In this document: piece by piece, positions 26,832 through 35,903 of the stretch
Layout: each line of letters begins with the position of its first letter
Numbering within the stretch: position 1 is the first letter of the stretch
Assembly (NCBI RefSeq): GCF_003390325.1
Contig: NZ_QUOK01000004.1
Coordinates: 186,001 to 250,000 of the forward strand
Source of the DNA: Rhodohalobacter sp. SW132
Lineage (GTDB): Bacteria; Bacteroidota; Rhodothermia; Balneolales; Balneolaceae
DNA length: 64,000 nucleotides
Direction: 5' to 3'
Notes under the pieces: generated by a model
What the model saw: the letters and a program-made list of their open reading frames with translations, nothing else
Database searches by the model: none
What the model was told of the DNA's origin: nothing
Program-made: the position numbers and the translations under genes

Positions 26832-27959
26832 TTACTCAATTTTATATAGCCTCTTCATCTGATTTTTGACCAGAAACGGCGGCATCATTTTCATCATAAT
26901 CTTCATCACGTACTGACCTGATGCCCGTGCCACCACCTGCCCATACAGCCGGGAAGTTTTCACCACGTAGTCTACTTTCTTGCGACGTTGCTTTTCGAAC
27001 TGCTGAAATATTTTTTCAGGTTCCTGATTTTCCTGAAAACTGCGGCTGATATAGTACGCATCTTCAACGGCCTGACACCCGCCCTGCCCCATATTCGGAG
27101 TCATGGCGTGAGCGGCATCACCCATCAGACACACCCGGCCTTTATGCCAGCTTTGCAGACGTTCCATATCTGAAATATCATTTCTGTTGATGTGATCGGT
27201 GGGGGTTTGCTTAATGATATCAGAAACCATAGCCGAAAAACCGTGATAGGTGTTCAATAGCTTTTCTTTGAGAAAATCAGTGGTATCTTTCTGATTCTTT
27301 GGAGCATTCGCTACTGCAAACCAATATACCTGTGATTCCGAAATCGGTGAGAAACCAAACCGGATGCCATCCCCCCACGCTTCGTAAGCCCTGTTTTTCA
27401 TAAAATCCGGCAGATGTATCTTTGCAATACCACGCCAACAAGTCTGTCCGCTAAATTTTACGTCTGAATGCGGAAATAACTGCTTTCTCACCGCAGAATG
27501 TATTCCATCAGCCCCCAGTAACAGATCTGATTCTGCCGACCCGTTTACAAAATCAGCAATCACTTTATGATTTACTTCACTATAGGTTACAAATTCCTTA
27601 TTGGTATGGACCGTATTTTCCGGCAGGGCATTCAGTAAAATTCTATGCAATCGTGCTCTGTGGATGGAAACAATTCGAAAGTCTTCTTTTGAGTTCCCGG
27701 AGTTCACCGGCATCATAAATGGCCTGAGATTTTTATCGGTGAGAGCAACCCCATCAAGCAGAATTCCTGCTTTTCTTATTTCATCTCCCACACCCAGCCG
27801 GTCAAGAACTGCCATAGCGTTTGGCTGCATCCAGATCCCCGCGCCCACATCACGAAATTCAGGTGCCCGTTCGTATACCTGCGCCTTTATACCGGCATTC
27901 TGTAACGCCAAAGCCGTAGTCAAACCTCCAATTCCCGCCCCGATAATCGAAATATTCAT
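26832..27959 (-). CDS. FAD-dependent aromatic-type monooxygenase
   Basis: A group A flavin monooxygenase of the para-hydroxybenzoate hydroxylase fold, expected to use FAD and NAD(P)H to hydroxylate an unknown substrate. The 375-residue protein has the GAGIGGL dinucleotide motif at 7-13, a DG-type motif LLGADGIHSAVR, and the second FAD motif GDAAHAMTPNMGQGGCQAVED. Its start overlaps the stop of the upstream DUF2867 gene by 4 bases (ATGA), so the two are translationally coupled. Control by the divergent TetR gene is likely. Confidence 0.93.
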   Translation of the reverse strand: MNISIIGAGIGGLTTALALQNAGIKAQVYERAPEFRDVGAGIWMQPNAMAVLDRLGVGDEIRKAGILLDGVALTDKNLRPFMMPVNSGNSKEDFRIVSIHRARLHRILLNALPENTVHTNKEFVTYSEVNHKVIADFVNGSAESDLLLGADGIHSAVRKQLFPHSDVKFSGQTCWRGIAKIHLPDFMKNRAYEAWGDGIRFGFSPISESQVYWFAVANAPKNQKDTTDFLKEKLLNTYHGFSAMVSDIIKQTPTDHINRNDISDMERLQSWHKGRVCLMGDAAHAMTPNMGQGGCQAVEDAYYISRSFQENQEPEKIFQQFEKQRRKKVDYVVKTSRLYGQVVARASGQYVMKIMMKMMPPFLVKNQMKRLYKIE

Positions 27960-28453
27960 GCGATACCTCCATGTGCATTTTTCACCATAACACGAAGAAC
28001 AAGCTTGTGAAATGGTTTAATCATAAACATATAGATCCGGCCCATTCTGTTTTGATACTGCACCAATGTCGTCACCTTAATGTTATACTCTTCTTCTCCC
28101 GAATTAAACACACTCACTCTGAAATTCAAATGCTTATCATCGCCGCCTAAAATAATTTCGTTTTCTTCGATGGAGTGAATTTTTAAGAATCCAATATAAC
28201 CACCCACTTTGAAATGGGTATTAAAATCATCGGGAACAGTCGTTTTAAGCCCTGCAAATTTTACCAGGAAGTTCCTGATACTGAACAAGGGTTTAATTTT
28301 TGGTGGGATGCTGCTGAAAACAAGTTTTGCGGCCTGCTCCAGGGTATCCGTGTGATTGGTGACGGCAAATGTATCCTTAAAATCAATTTGAGGTAATGCC
28401 TTTTTGATTCCGTTGGTTTCCGGAACGGTGTCTTCTATTACCCTGGGTTTCAT
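27956..28453 (-). CDS. DUF2867 family protein
   Basis: A 165-residue protein without signal or membrane segments. It resembles DUF2867 (START/SRPBCC-like fold), with IDFKDTFAV near the start, the FSIRNFLVKFAGL helix, the HLNFRVSVF strand and the C-terminal MIKPFHKLVLRVMV. Family members often sit beside flavin or SDR enzymes, as here. The gene is the first of a two-gene operon facing a TetR regulator gene; the 80-base gap holds two inverted repeats that look like operators. Confidence 0.8.
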   Translation of the reverse strand: MKPRVIEDTVPETNGIKKALPQIDFKDTFAVTNHTDTLEQAAKLVFSSIPPKIKPLFSIRNFLVKFAGLKTTVPDDFNTHFKVGGYIGFLKIHSIEENEIILGGDDKHLNFRVSVFNSGEEEYNIKVTTLVQYQNRMGRIYMFMIKPFHKLVLRVMVKNAHGGIA

Positions 28454-28468
28454 ATTAGCGGCTATGTT

Positions 28469-28520
28469 TTGTACTTTAGTACAATTATACTAAAAAATAA
28501 TAATTAGTACAAAAGTACTA
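28469..28520. promoter_or_regulatory. Paired operator-like palindromes between DUF2867 and tetR genes
   Basis: TTGTACT-TT-AGTACAA (28469-28484) and TAGTAC-AAAA-GTACTA (28505-28520) are both perfect inverted repeats sharing the core half-site GTAC, with centres 36 bp apart, and fill the divergent intergenic region. A TetR dimer or pair of dimers is the obvious candidate ligand. Confidence 0.7.
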
Positions 28521-28533
28521 TTAAGGTTTTTCC

Positions 28534-29160
28534 ATGAGTCAGACTAAAATTAAGATACTTGCTACTGCTCTTACATTATTTAACCGGCATGGATTGCCCA
28601 GCGTAAGCCAGCATAAAATATCAGATGAACTTGGTATAAGCCCTGGAAACCTGACCTACCATTTCAGGCAAAAAGATGACATTGTCGAGGCGCTTTATTT
28701 TGATATGGTGACCGAGATGAATGAACTTTTTGAGGATGCAAAAACTGAACCAGCGGGAATAAATGACTTTATAGAAATAACCGATAGAATGTTTCGTCTG
28801 ATGATGAAATACCGGTTCATTTTTATAGATATCATCTACCTGCTCCGCAACAATGCGGCCATTGCATCAGACTGTCAAAAGGTCTTTGCGATTCGAAAAG
28901 AACAGTTTTTGGATACCATTGAGCAGCTTGTAAAAAAGGAAGTGCTCAGAGAAGAAAAGCTACCCCGGGAGTATGACTATTTTTTTCGGCGATTGGAGCT
29001 TTTGACGGATTTTTATCTGCCGGCCAGTGAACTAACTGGTGAATACAGTGAGAATATGAGCAGCGCTGATTTTCGCAAACAGGTTATTTATTCGATATAT
29101 CCATATCTCACACCAAAAGGACTGAAAGAATTACCCGAAGAGTTCAGAGCGCTTAAATAA
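28534..29160 (+). CDS. TetR/AcrR family transcriptional regulator
   Basis: A 208-residue repressor with the typical N-terminal helix-turn-helix (ILATALTLFNRHGL, HKISDELGISPGNLTYHFRQKDDIVEAL) and a C-terminal ligand domain of unknown specificity. It is transcribed away from the DUF2867-monooxygenase operon, with two palindromes in the gap, a standard layout for autoregulation and control of the neighbours. The inducer is unknown, presumably related to the monooxygenase substrate. Confidence 0.92.
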   Translation: MSQTKIKILATALTLFNRHGLPSVSQHKISDELGISPGNLTYHFRQKDDIVEALYFDMVTEMNELFEDAKTEPAGINDFIEITDRMFRLMMKYRFIFIDIIYLLRNNAAIASDCQKVFAIRKEQFLDTIEQLVKKEVLREEKLPREYDYFFRRLELLTDFYLPASELTGEYSENMSSADFRKQVIYSIYPYLTPKGLKELPEEFRALK

Positions 29161-29280
29161 CGCAGTACTATCAAAATGCTACGGTATCCCCGTTATTCTA
29201 ATTAGAAAAGCTGGTACTATTGGAAAGCTTGTGGTACCTAAAATTATCCATTAGTAAGGTTATCAAACCCATCACAGCAA

Positions 29281-29505
29281 AAAAATCCCCTCAAGTTGAA
29301 TAAACTTGCGGGGACAATAACTTAGTGGAGGTGCGGAGGCGAAGCACTGCTTCGCAACAGCAACGTTCGGATTGATTCCAGGTTTGACAAATCACCGAAG
29401 TTCATATTTCAGGTATTGACCGAAATAAAAAAACCCCGACAAGAACAGATTCCTGCGGGGCTTAATACTAAGTGGAGGTGCGGGGGCGGAGCATGCCTCC
29501 GCAAC
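29281..29505 (-). repeat. Two decayed tandem copies of the tmRNA 3' end plus terminator
   Basis: Downstream of ssrA on the minus strand the segment GCACCTCCACTTA (tmRNA acceptor 3' strand) followed by a C/G terminator hairpin occurs two more times, at about 29425-29505 and 29281-29360. The GTGGAGGTG motif starts (plus strand) at 29325, 29472 and 29618, i.e. at 147- and 146-bp intervals. In both extra copies the T-arm is replaced by a different perfect hairpin (GCGGAG/CTCCGC at 29486-29502, GCGAAGC/GCTTCGC at 29339-29355), followed by a shared CGCAACA-CAACG tail. Confidence 0.8.
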
Positions 29506-29574
29506 ATCAACGCTCCGGTCGTATAAAAATGAAATCTAACCTGAAGCTTACTAATCTGAATTTGTTGCCAAAAA

Positions 29575-29610
29575 AAATCCCCGTCAAAGCATCAAGCCTT
29601 GCGGGGATTT
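29575..29610 (-). terminator. ssrA: tmRNA terminator
   Basis: A 9-bp perfect stem (AAATCCCCG 29575-29583 with CGGGGATTT 29602-29610) followed on the minus strand by a T-run lies directly after the tmRNA 3' end. Confidence 0.9.
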
Positions 29611-29618
29611 GAATTAAG

Positions 29619-29983
29619 TGGAGGTGCGGGGAGTTGAACCCCGGTCCGGGAAGGTAAATCGTCAAGCATCTACATGCTTAGCTATTGATTAAGTTTCGGA
29701 TGAAGCAATGCTCAACAGCAAAGCGACTCCATCCTATTCTGCATTAAGTTCTCCTTCCACCCAGCAGACATGGGCTTGGGAAAAGTCTATCTAAGTCGGC
29801 GCTCACGGCAGGGTCAATAGACGAACACCTGCGAGAACGGACGGCTTGCTTTACGCAGCCAGTCGGTATGAGTAATTGTTGTCAACTACTTTTTATCCAT
29901 GATGGTTGATTTACGAGAACCATCGGGCACTCTCGGCATGCAGCCTGCAATTGTACGCAGCCCGTCGAATCCGGTACACCCCC
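29619..29983 (-). ncRNA. ssrA: Transfer-messenger RNA (tmRNA)
   Basis: The minus strand starts GGGGGTGTACCGGATTCGAC, a canonical tmRNA 5' end, and finishes with the T-arm CGGGGTTCAACTCCCCG and acceptor strand CACCTCC plus discriminator A; CCA is not encoded. The 7-bp acceptor stem pairs with one G-U. The tag frame ends at the TAA at 29851-29853 and reads VDNNYSYRLAA (a preceding Val codon may also be used), with the expected hydrophobic Ala-Ala end for proteolysis. Length is about 365 bases. Confidence 0.96.
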
Positions 29984-30381
29984 AATATGTGAAAGAACAA
30001 TAAACTGACTTGACTCAGCTTATACTAACGACTGCAATCTGCAAATCGTATATCTTAAGATAAGCACTTTTTGATTTCTTTTCTTCTCCACCTGATGCTC
30101 TTTTCACCGGGGCTATTTGCCTCTAAAACCATCGATTAAAGATAAATAGTCATTATTATTGATTTTCAGCTCTTCTTCATCGGCTAATTTGTGAAATTAC
30201 AGGCAAGCTGAAATATCGAATTTTGTTCGAATATTCCGTTTCCATGAATACCACCGGTACACCCTGCTCAACATTCTTCGATATTGATTAACTCAGGAAT
30301 AGAACGAATCCAATTCAACACCAATCCTTTTTCCCACCTGCTATATAGGTATCTGTAACTTTTCATGTTTACATATTTTAA
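29984..30381. other. Intergenic region between ssrA and the TonB-receptor gene
   Basis: About 400 bases that must hold the divergent promoters of ssrA and the TonB-receptor gene. I see no gene, strong hairpin or repeat here. Confidence 0.5.
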
Positions 30382-32727
30382 ATGAACTGTGATGAATGCA
30401 ACCTTATCATTTTTAGTTCGTACGTTGCACCGATATTTAAATTTAATGATTCCCCTTTGAGACTAATATACCTTCTGCTATTATCCCTTTTTCTTTTGAT
30501 TTTACCTGATACATCTGATGCGCAGCAAACCGCATCGGTCAACGGGTATATCACTGACAGCCGGACCGGTGAAACACTGATTTCGGCAAATGTTGCTATT
30601 CTTGAACTCAATCGGGGTACATCCACCAATACATCCGGTTACTATTCAATCACCAATTTACAACCGGGAACCTACACTCTTGTATCTACATATATCGGGT
30701 ATCGCCAGTTTGAACAGGAGATTGAACTCACTGCCGGCGAAACCAACCGGATCAATATTGAGATGGATCCCGAGGGTGTTGAGCTGGAGACACTTGTTGT
30801 TGAATCGGAGTTCGAACGCGAACAACAGCGGAATATCGGCACTGCGCAGATATCAACCCAGCTGATCAAAAGCCTGCCTCCTGTTCTGGAGCCCGATGTC
30901 TTCCGGTCCGTGCAGCTTCTGCCGGGTGTAAAAGCCGCCAGTGACTTTTCGAGCGGCCTTTACGTGAGAGGCGGCAGCCCTGACCAGACCCTGATTCTGC
31001 TGGATGAGACAACGGTTTATAATCCATCTCATTTTTTCGGATTTTTCTCCACTTTTAATCCCGATGCGGTAAAAGATGTTCGGCTGTATAAAGGCGGGTA
31101 TCCTGCTGAGTATGGTGGACGCCTCGGATCGGTCCTTACAGTTTTCAACAAAGATGGTAACCGAAACGAAACAAGAGGTTCTGTCAGTCTTGGTCTGCTT
31201 GCTTCCCGAATAAGCGCCGAAGGGCCTACCAGTTCCGGTTCATGGATGCTTGCCGTTCGCCGATCAACTCTTGAACCGCTTTTGGCCGTGCTGCGCCGAA
31301 CTACCGACAATGTACCCGACAGCTTCTATTTTTATGATGTTAACGGAAAACTTAATTTTGATCTGACCGCCAACGACCGGCTTTCCCTCGCGTTTTATGC
31401 AGGAAATGATGATGTAAAGTTCCCCTTTGGTGACGATGCATCCATCGGCCTGAATTACGGTAACCAAACCGTGAGCGGGCAATGGCGCCGAATTCTATCC
31501 GACCGGCTTTTTCTGAAAACGACCGCAACCGGATCCCGCTACTTTAATCAACCCGAGTTTAATATTGGAGGAACCCCATTTGAAAGAGACAATAATATTT
31601 ACGATTTCTCACTCAAATCAGACCTGGAGTATCTTCCGGATGATGCACATACCATTTCAGCAGGAATCTGGGCTGGAAACATCACGCTGCGATATACCGA
31701 CAAGTTTGATGGTGCGGAAACCTTTAACTCACGAATTCAGTCGCAATATGCATCGGCTTATATCCAGGATCGCTGGCAGCCCGATAACCGCTGGATTATT
31801 ACCGGAGGAGTTCGCGTAAACAGTTTTTCCGAGGGTGATTATCTGCGCATTGCTCCGCGGCTCTCAACCGAATTCAGGCCCACATCAACCATTCGCCTGC
31901 AGGCCGCATACGGACGTTATTACCAATTCTTAACTCTGATTTCAAATGAAGCCTTCTCCGGGTTTGATCTCTGGCTCACCACCGACCGCGGGGTTCCTCC
32001 TGCCTACGGTGATCAGTTCGTTTTAGGCGCCAAAACCGTTCCGTTTGAAGGATATGGATTTGATGTGGAAGTTTATTTCAGAACCATGCGTGACCTTTTT
32101 GAACTCGACCCGTTTGTGATTGATCCTGCCGGTCTCAATTATGACGAGCTGTTCCGATTTGGCGAAGGATACGCCTACGGTGCTGAATTTTTATTGGAGC
32201 GACAAATCGGACGACTCACCGGGTTTGTGGGCTATACATTTGGTATCACGCGCCGGAAATTCCCCGGTTTCAACACCGATATTACCAATCCGGGTGCCGG
32301 AGCGCGTTTTTATCCGCCTAAATACGATCGCCAGCATGATATGAATCTGATCCTAAATTATCGTCTTTCGGGCAGGTGGAGCACTTCAGCGGTATTCAGC
32401 TATGCCACGGGACAAGCCTACACCGAACCACTGGGCCGCACTGAATTTTCTCAGGTGCCCTGGGGAAATGTGCGTCGCGAATCTTTCACCATTGGCCGGC
32501 TGAATGCATCCCGTTTGCCTTCGTATCACCGTTTAGATCTTTCGTTCAGTCGGCAGGGTAACTTTTTCGGAATGGGTGAAGCTGAATGGCAGTTTCAGCT
32601 GATTAACGCCTACTCAAGGCGAAACATCTGGTTTTATAATTACGATTTTGATGAAAATCCGGTTGAGCGCAACGAAATTACTCTTCTGCCCATTCTGCCA
32701 TCCGTTTCATACACCGTTAACTTTTAG
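30382..32727 (+). CDS. TonB-dependent outer-membrane receptor with carboxypeptidase-like N-terminal domain
   Basis: An energised outer-membrane uptake receptor. After a signal peptide (LLLLSLFLLILPDTSDAQ) comes a carboxypeptidase-D-like regulatory domain (about 48-128; GYITDSRTGETLISANV), the plug (LLPGVKAASDFSSGLYVRGG), and the beta-barrel to a C-terminal Phe. The ATG at 30382 gives 25 residues before the signal's basic start; a TTG at 30457 would give a compact signal peptide and may be the real start. There is no clear Shine-Dalgarno for either. It is followed after 6 bases by a DUF4249 lipoprotein gene, its usual partner. The substrate is unknown. Confidence 0.92.
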   Translation: MNCDECNLIIFSSYVAPIFKFNDSPLRLIYLLLLSLFLLILPDTSDAQQTASVNGYITDSRTGETLISANVAILELNRGTSTNTSGYYSITNLQPGTYTLVSTYIGYRQFEQEIELTAGETNRINIEMDPEGVELETLVVESEFEREQQRNIGTAQISTQLIKSLPPVLEPDVFRSVQLLPGVKAASDFSSGLYVRGGSPDQTLILLDETTVYNPSHFFGFFSTFNPDAVKDVRLYKGGYPAEYGGRLGSVLTVFNKDGNRNETRGSVSLGLLASRISAEGPTSSGSWMLAVRRSTLEPLLAVLRRTTDNVPDSFYFYDVNGKLNFDLTANDRLSLAFYAGNDDVKFPFGDDASIGLNYGNQTVSGQWRRILSDRLFLKTTATGSRYFNQPEFNIGGTPFERDNNIYDFSLKSDLEYLPDDAHTISAGIWAGNITLRYTDKFDGAETFNSRIQSQYASAYIQDRWQPDNRWIITGGVRVNSFSEGDYLRIAPRLSTEFRPTSTIRLQAAYGRYYQFLTLISNEAFSGFDLWLTTDRGVPPAYGDQFVLGAKTVPFEGYGFDVEVYFRTMRDLFELDPFVIDPAGLNYDELFRFGEGYAYGAEFLLERQIGRLTGFVGYTFGITRRKFPGFNTDITNPGAGARFYPPKYDRQHDMNLILNYRLSGRWSTSAVFSYATGQAYTEPLGRTEFSQVPWGNVRRESFTIGRLNASRLPSYHRLDLSFSRQGNFFGMGEAEWQFQLINAYSRRNIWFYNYDFDENPVERNEITLLPILPSVSYTVNF

Positions 32728-32733
32728 AATATC

Positions 32734-33627
32734 ATGCATAAATTATTATCAATCATATTCGTTTTTCTTCTGCTGATTTTTGCGGGTTGTGATATTTACG
32801 AACAGGATGAGTACCAGGAACTTGTGGTGATGGAGGCATACGCAATCGCCGGTCGTCCCCTGCCGGATGTGCGCCTGTCTGCCACAGTTGAGGCGACACA
32901 GGAATATAATTTCAGTGATGCTGCCCTGAATGGTGCATCGGTTGTCGTTACTCTGCTGGATGAAGGCGGAAACACAGACCAATCTTTCAGCTATTATCGT
33001 CAGTCTGATGGAATATACCGTGCAGCGAATCGCAATTATCTTGTGGAAGCGGGTCAAACCTATCGGATTGATGCATCTTTCAACGACCGTCCGGAGGAAT
33101 TGAGAGCAGAGACCACCGTACCGGCTCAGTTTGAAATTCTATCTGATGTTGAAGAGTCGTATGTATATCAGTCAGAAAACCAGCTTGAAGTGGTATTAAC
33201 GGCCACCGAGTCAAATGCACGCCAAAATATTTATGTATTCAACACCATTGCAAGGGAAGCTTCTATAGATAACTTGACTCCTTTTTATTTTGATGCGGTT
33301 GAAAACCGGGATGCCTCTCTTTCCGAATTCCTGAACAACTCCTCCGGCCTCATTAACGAAGGGAATTTTGATATACTTGATAATCAGACTATCCTGCTCC
33401 GGTTTCCCTGGATAGGTGTGGCGTTTTACGGAGAAAACCAGGTGGTGACCAATTCTGTGGATCAGAACCTGGCCGATCTTGTTCGTTCCGAAGAATTGCA
33501 GCTTGGCGGCTCAACCCTCCCCCCCGGCGAAATTCCCAACCTGATTTACAATGTTGAAGGAGGCATCGGTGTGTTCGGGAGCATCTCATCCGATACCGTT
33601 GTCACCCGTTTCCTTCGGCCAAATTAA
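32734..33627 (+). CDS. DUF4249-like lipoprotein
   Basis: A 297-residue protein with signal and lipobox (IFAGCD). The mature part is beta-rich and matches DUF4249, a Bacteroidota-type lipoprotein usually encoded directly after a TonB receptor of this kind, as here (6-base gap). By analogy it could be a surface partner of the receptor; the biochemical role is unknown. It is the last gene of the unit; repeat and hairpin sequences follow. Confidence 0.85.
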   Translation: MHKLLSIIFVFLLLIFAGCDIYEQDEYQELVVMEAYAIAGRPLPDVRLSATVEATQEYNFSDAALNGASVVVTLLDEGGNTDQSFSYYRQSDGIYRAANRNYLVEAGQTYRIDASFNDRPEELRAETTVPAQFEILSDVEESYVYQSENQLEVVLTATESNARQNIYVFNTIAREASIDNLTPFYFDAVENRDASLSEFLNNSSGLINEGNFDILDNQTILLRFPWIGVAFYGENQVVTNSVDQNLADLVRSEELQLGGSTLPPGEIPNLIYNVEGGIGVFGSISSDTVVTRFLRPN

Positions 33628-33748
33628 ACCTCATCTGCGAATGGAGCAATCAGACATGGTATTTCTGAGGGCTCTAAATTATGCGAAAGACATCAACCCA
33701 TTTAGTGTCGTTTCAATGATGTATCGACGGGTATGTTTGGTGCAAATC

Positions 33749-33779
33749 TTCACCGGATGAATTCGCTTCATCCGGTGAA
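33749..33779 (+). terminator. Perfect 13-bp hairpin downstream of the DUF4249 gene
   Basis: TTCACCGGATGAA (33749-33761), a 5-base loop and TTCATCCGGTGAA (33767-33779) form a perfect stem. There is no long T-run after it and it abuts repeat B2, so it may belong to the repeat instead of being a true terminator. Confidence 0.4.
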
Positions 33780-33781
33780 TT

Positions 33782-33912
33782 GTCCGACCTTTACATTAAC
33801 CAGTGCATAACCATATAGAGTAATATCTCACTCCTAACAACTCATCCGATGACGTGGAGTCAGCGGATGAGGGTATTTCATTAACCCGACAAATCAAAAT
33901 TGACTTGACACT
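33782..33912 (+). repeat. Dispersed element family B, copy 2
   Basis: The unit holds CGACCTTTACATTA, CTCATCCGATGAC paired with GTCAGCGGATGAG (12 of 13 complementary), and CCCGACAAATCAAAATTGACTT, ending TGACACT. Copy B3 at 42913-43041 is its reverse complement with few changes; B1 at 14354-14482 shares the palindromic arms and the AGTGTCA end. Confidence 0.8.
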
Positions 33913-34076
33913 AGGTGCAATATTCTAAAACCAAAAGATTTCCATGAGAAATACCATGTCTTTTCCTGGCAGGATTACCGGGCCCTATATTTCCTGCAAA
34001 TTGGTTTTCGACTGACTGATTTTTTCGAGATATTTAAGTCTGTTATTAAAATACTTTTACACACCTGATTTCGATT

Positions 34077-34523
34077 ATGATCATTCCTATTGCCAGTGAC
34101 CACGCGGGGTATGAAGCGAAAGAGACTACGAAGAAAATTTTGGAATCGATGGGTTTTACTCCGGTTGATTTCGGTACCCATTCTCCGGATTCGGTGGATT
34201 ATCCCGATTTTGCCATCCAGGTGGCTGCCAAAGTCAACAACGGCGAACATAATCAGGGAATCTTAATCTGCGGCAGTGGTCAGGGCATGTGCATGACGGC
34301 CAATAAATACCCCAATGTGCGCGGCGCCCTGGTTTACAACCCGGATGTAGCCTCCATCACACGGCAGCACAACAATGCCAATATTCTTTGCCTGCCCGGC
34401 AGAGAGTTAACTAAAGAGCAGCTGGAAACGATTCTAAACTCGTGGTTTAAAACCGAGTTTGAGGGCGGCCGTCACGAACGGCGTGTGAACAAAATTCAAT
34501 CTCTTACAGAAAAAAAGAATTAA
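34077..34523 (+). CDS. rpiB: Ribose-5-phosphate isomerase B
   Basis: Interconverts ribose-5-phosphate and ribulose-5-phosphate in the pentose phosphate pathway. The 148-residue protein has the LacAB/RpiB signature: [14 protein letters not shown] at the start, VDYPDFA, and the catalytic loop [14 protein letters not shown] with Cys as base, followed by [11 protein letters not shown]. It is 2 bases upstream of glyA, so the pair is one operon. Confidence 0.95.
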   Translation: MIIPIASDHAGYEAKETTKKILESMGFTPVDFGTHSPDSVDYPDFAIQVAAKVNNGEHNQGILICGSGQGMCMTANKYPNVRGALVYNPDVASITRQHNNANILCLPGRELTKEQLETILNSWFKTEFEGGRHERRVNKIQSLTEKKN

Positions 34524-34525
34524 CC

Positions 34526-35824
34526 ATGGATGAACTGATCCACCAGGATCCTGAACTTGCAGGTTACATCCGGCAGGAAACGGAACGGCAGAATTTCAAT
34601 TTTGAACTGATTGCGTCTGAGAATTTTGCCTCACGCGCCACCATCGAAGCGATGGGAACCGTACTTACCAACAAATATGCCGAAGGATATCCCGGCAAGC
34701 GGTATTATGGTGGCTGTGAATTTGTGGATAAAGTGGAAGAGCTCGCCCGTGAGCGTGCAAAAAAACTGTTTAAGGCAGACTGGGTGAATGTTCAGCCTCA
34801 CTCCGGGGCATCCGCAAATGCGGCTGTTTACCTCGCATTTATGAATCCCGGTGATACACTCCTGGGACTCGACCTGGCTCATGGCGGCCATCTCACACAC
34901 GGATCTCCGGTTAATTTTTCGGGCATCACCTATAAAGCCGAATTTTACGGTGTTGAAAAAGATACCGGCCGTATCGACATGAATAAAGTTCGCGAAAAAG
35001 CGAAAGAAGTGAACCCTAAAATGATCTCCATCGGAGCGAGTGCGTATCCCCGCGATTTTGACTACCAGGCGTTCCGCGATATTGCCGATGAAGTTGGCGC
35101 TTTCCTCTGGATGGATATGGCTCACACCGCCGGACTGATTGCTGCCGGTCAGCTGAATGACCCGCTGATGATCAGTGATGTTGTCACTACCACTACCCAC
35201 AAAACCCTTCGGGGTCCGCGTGGCGGCATGATCTTGGTTGGCAAAGATGGTGAAAACAAACTTGGCGTAACGGCCCGGAAATCCGGCCGGGTGAAAAACT
35301 GGAGTGAAGTTCTTGATTCAGCTGTTTTCCCCGGCAGTCAGGGTGGCCCGCTGATGCACGTCATCGCCGCTAAAGCTGTGGCATTTGGTGAAGCACTGAA
35401 GAGCGATTTTATAGAGTATCAAAAACAAGTAAAACGCAATGCTAAACACCTTGCTGAAGAGTTTACAAATCATGAATACGATCTTGTAAGCGGCGGCACG
35501 GACAATCACCTGATCCTGGTAGATCTACGCAGCAAAGGCCTCACCGGGAAAGTTGCTGAAGAAGCACTCGACCGTGCGGGAATCACTGTTAATAAAAACA
35601 TGGTTCCATTCGATACTGAAAGCCCGTTTGTTACCTCCGGAATCCGGATTGGAACCCCGGCCCTTACCACAAGAGGATTTGGCGAAGCGGAATTCACAAA
35701 GGTTTTTGAACTCATCGATACCGTACTTAAAAATCCCACGGATGAGCAGAATCTCACCGCTGTTAAAGTACAGGTAAAAGAACTTTGCACACAGTTCCCG
35801 CTATATGATCTTGAACAGGTTTAA
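34526..35824 (+). CDS. glyA: Serine hydroxymethyltransferase
   Basis: A PLP enzyme that converts serine and tetrahydrofolate to glycine and methylene-tetrahydrofolate. The 432-residue protein shows [24 protein letters not shown], the PLP-lysine loop [15 protein letters not shown], and [15 protein letters not shown] near the C-terminus. All catalytic residues expected are present. It follows rpiB immediately and precedes tatC by about 80 bases, probably within one transcript. Confidence 0.97.
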   Translation: MDELIHQDPELAGYIRQETERQNFNFELIASENFASRATIEAMGTVLTNKYAEGYPGKRYYGGCEFVDKVEELARERAKKLFKADWVNVQPHSGASANAAVYLAFMNPGDTLLGLDLAHGGHLTHGSPVNFSGITYKAEFYGVEKDTGRIDMNKVREKAKEVNPKMISIGASAYPRDFDYQAFRDIADEVGAFLWMDMAHTAGLIAAGQLNDPLMISDVVTTTTHKTLRGPRGGMILVGKDGENKLGVTARKSGRVKNWSEVLDSAVFPGSQGGPLMHVIAAKAVAFGEALKSDFIEYQKQVKRNAKHLAEEFTNHEYDLVSGGTDNHLILVDLRSKGLTGKVAEEALDRAGITVNKNMVPFDTESPFVTSGIRIGTPALTTRGFGEAEFTKVFELIDTVLKNPTDEQNLTAVKVQVKELCTQFPLYDLEQV

Positions 35825-35903
35825 TGGATTTATTATTTAGAATAATGTCCTCGAATTATAAACCGCTGCCCCATCCGGGACCATATGTACAGGGACTGCA
35901 TCT

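Noticed and set aside
34600-35200. Antisense frame of 189 residues in glyA
   Set aside because: Shadow frame with no motif; glyA is complete on the plus strand.
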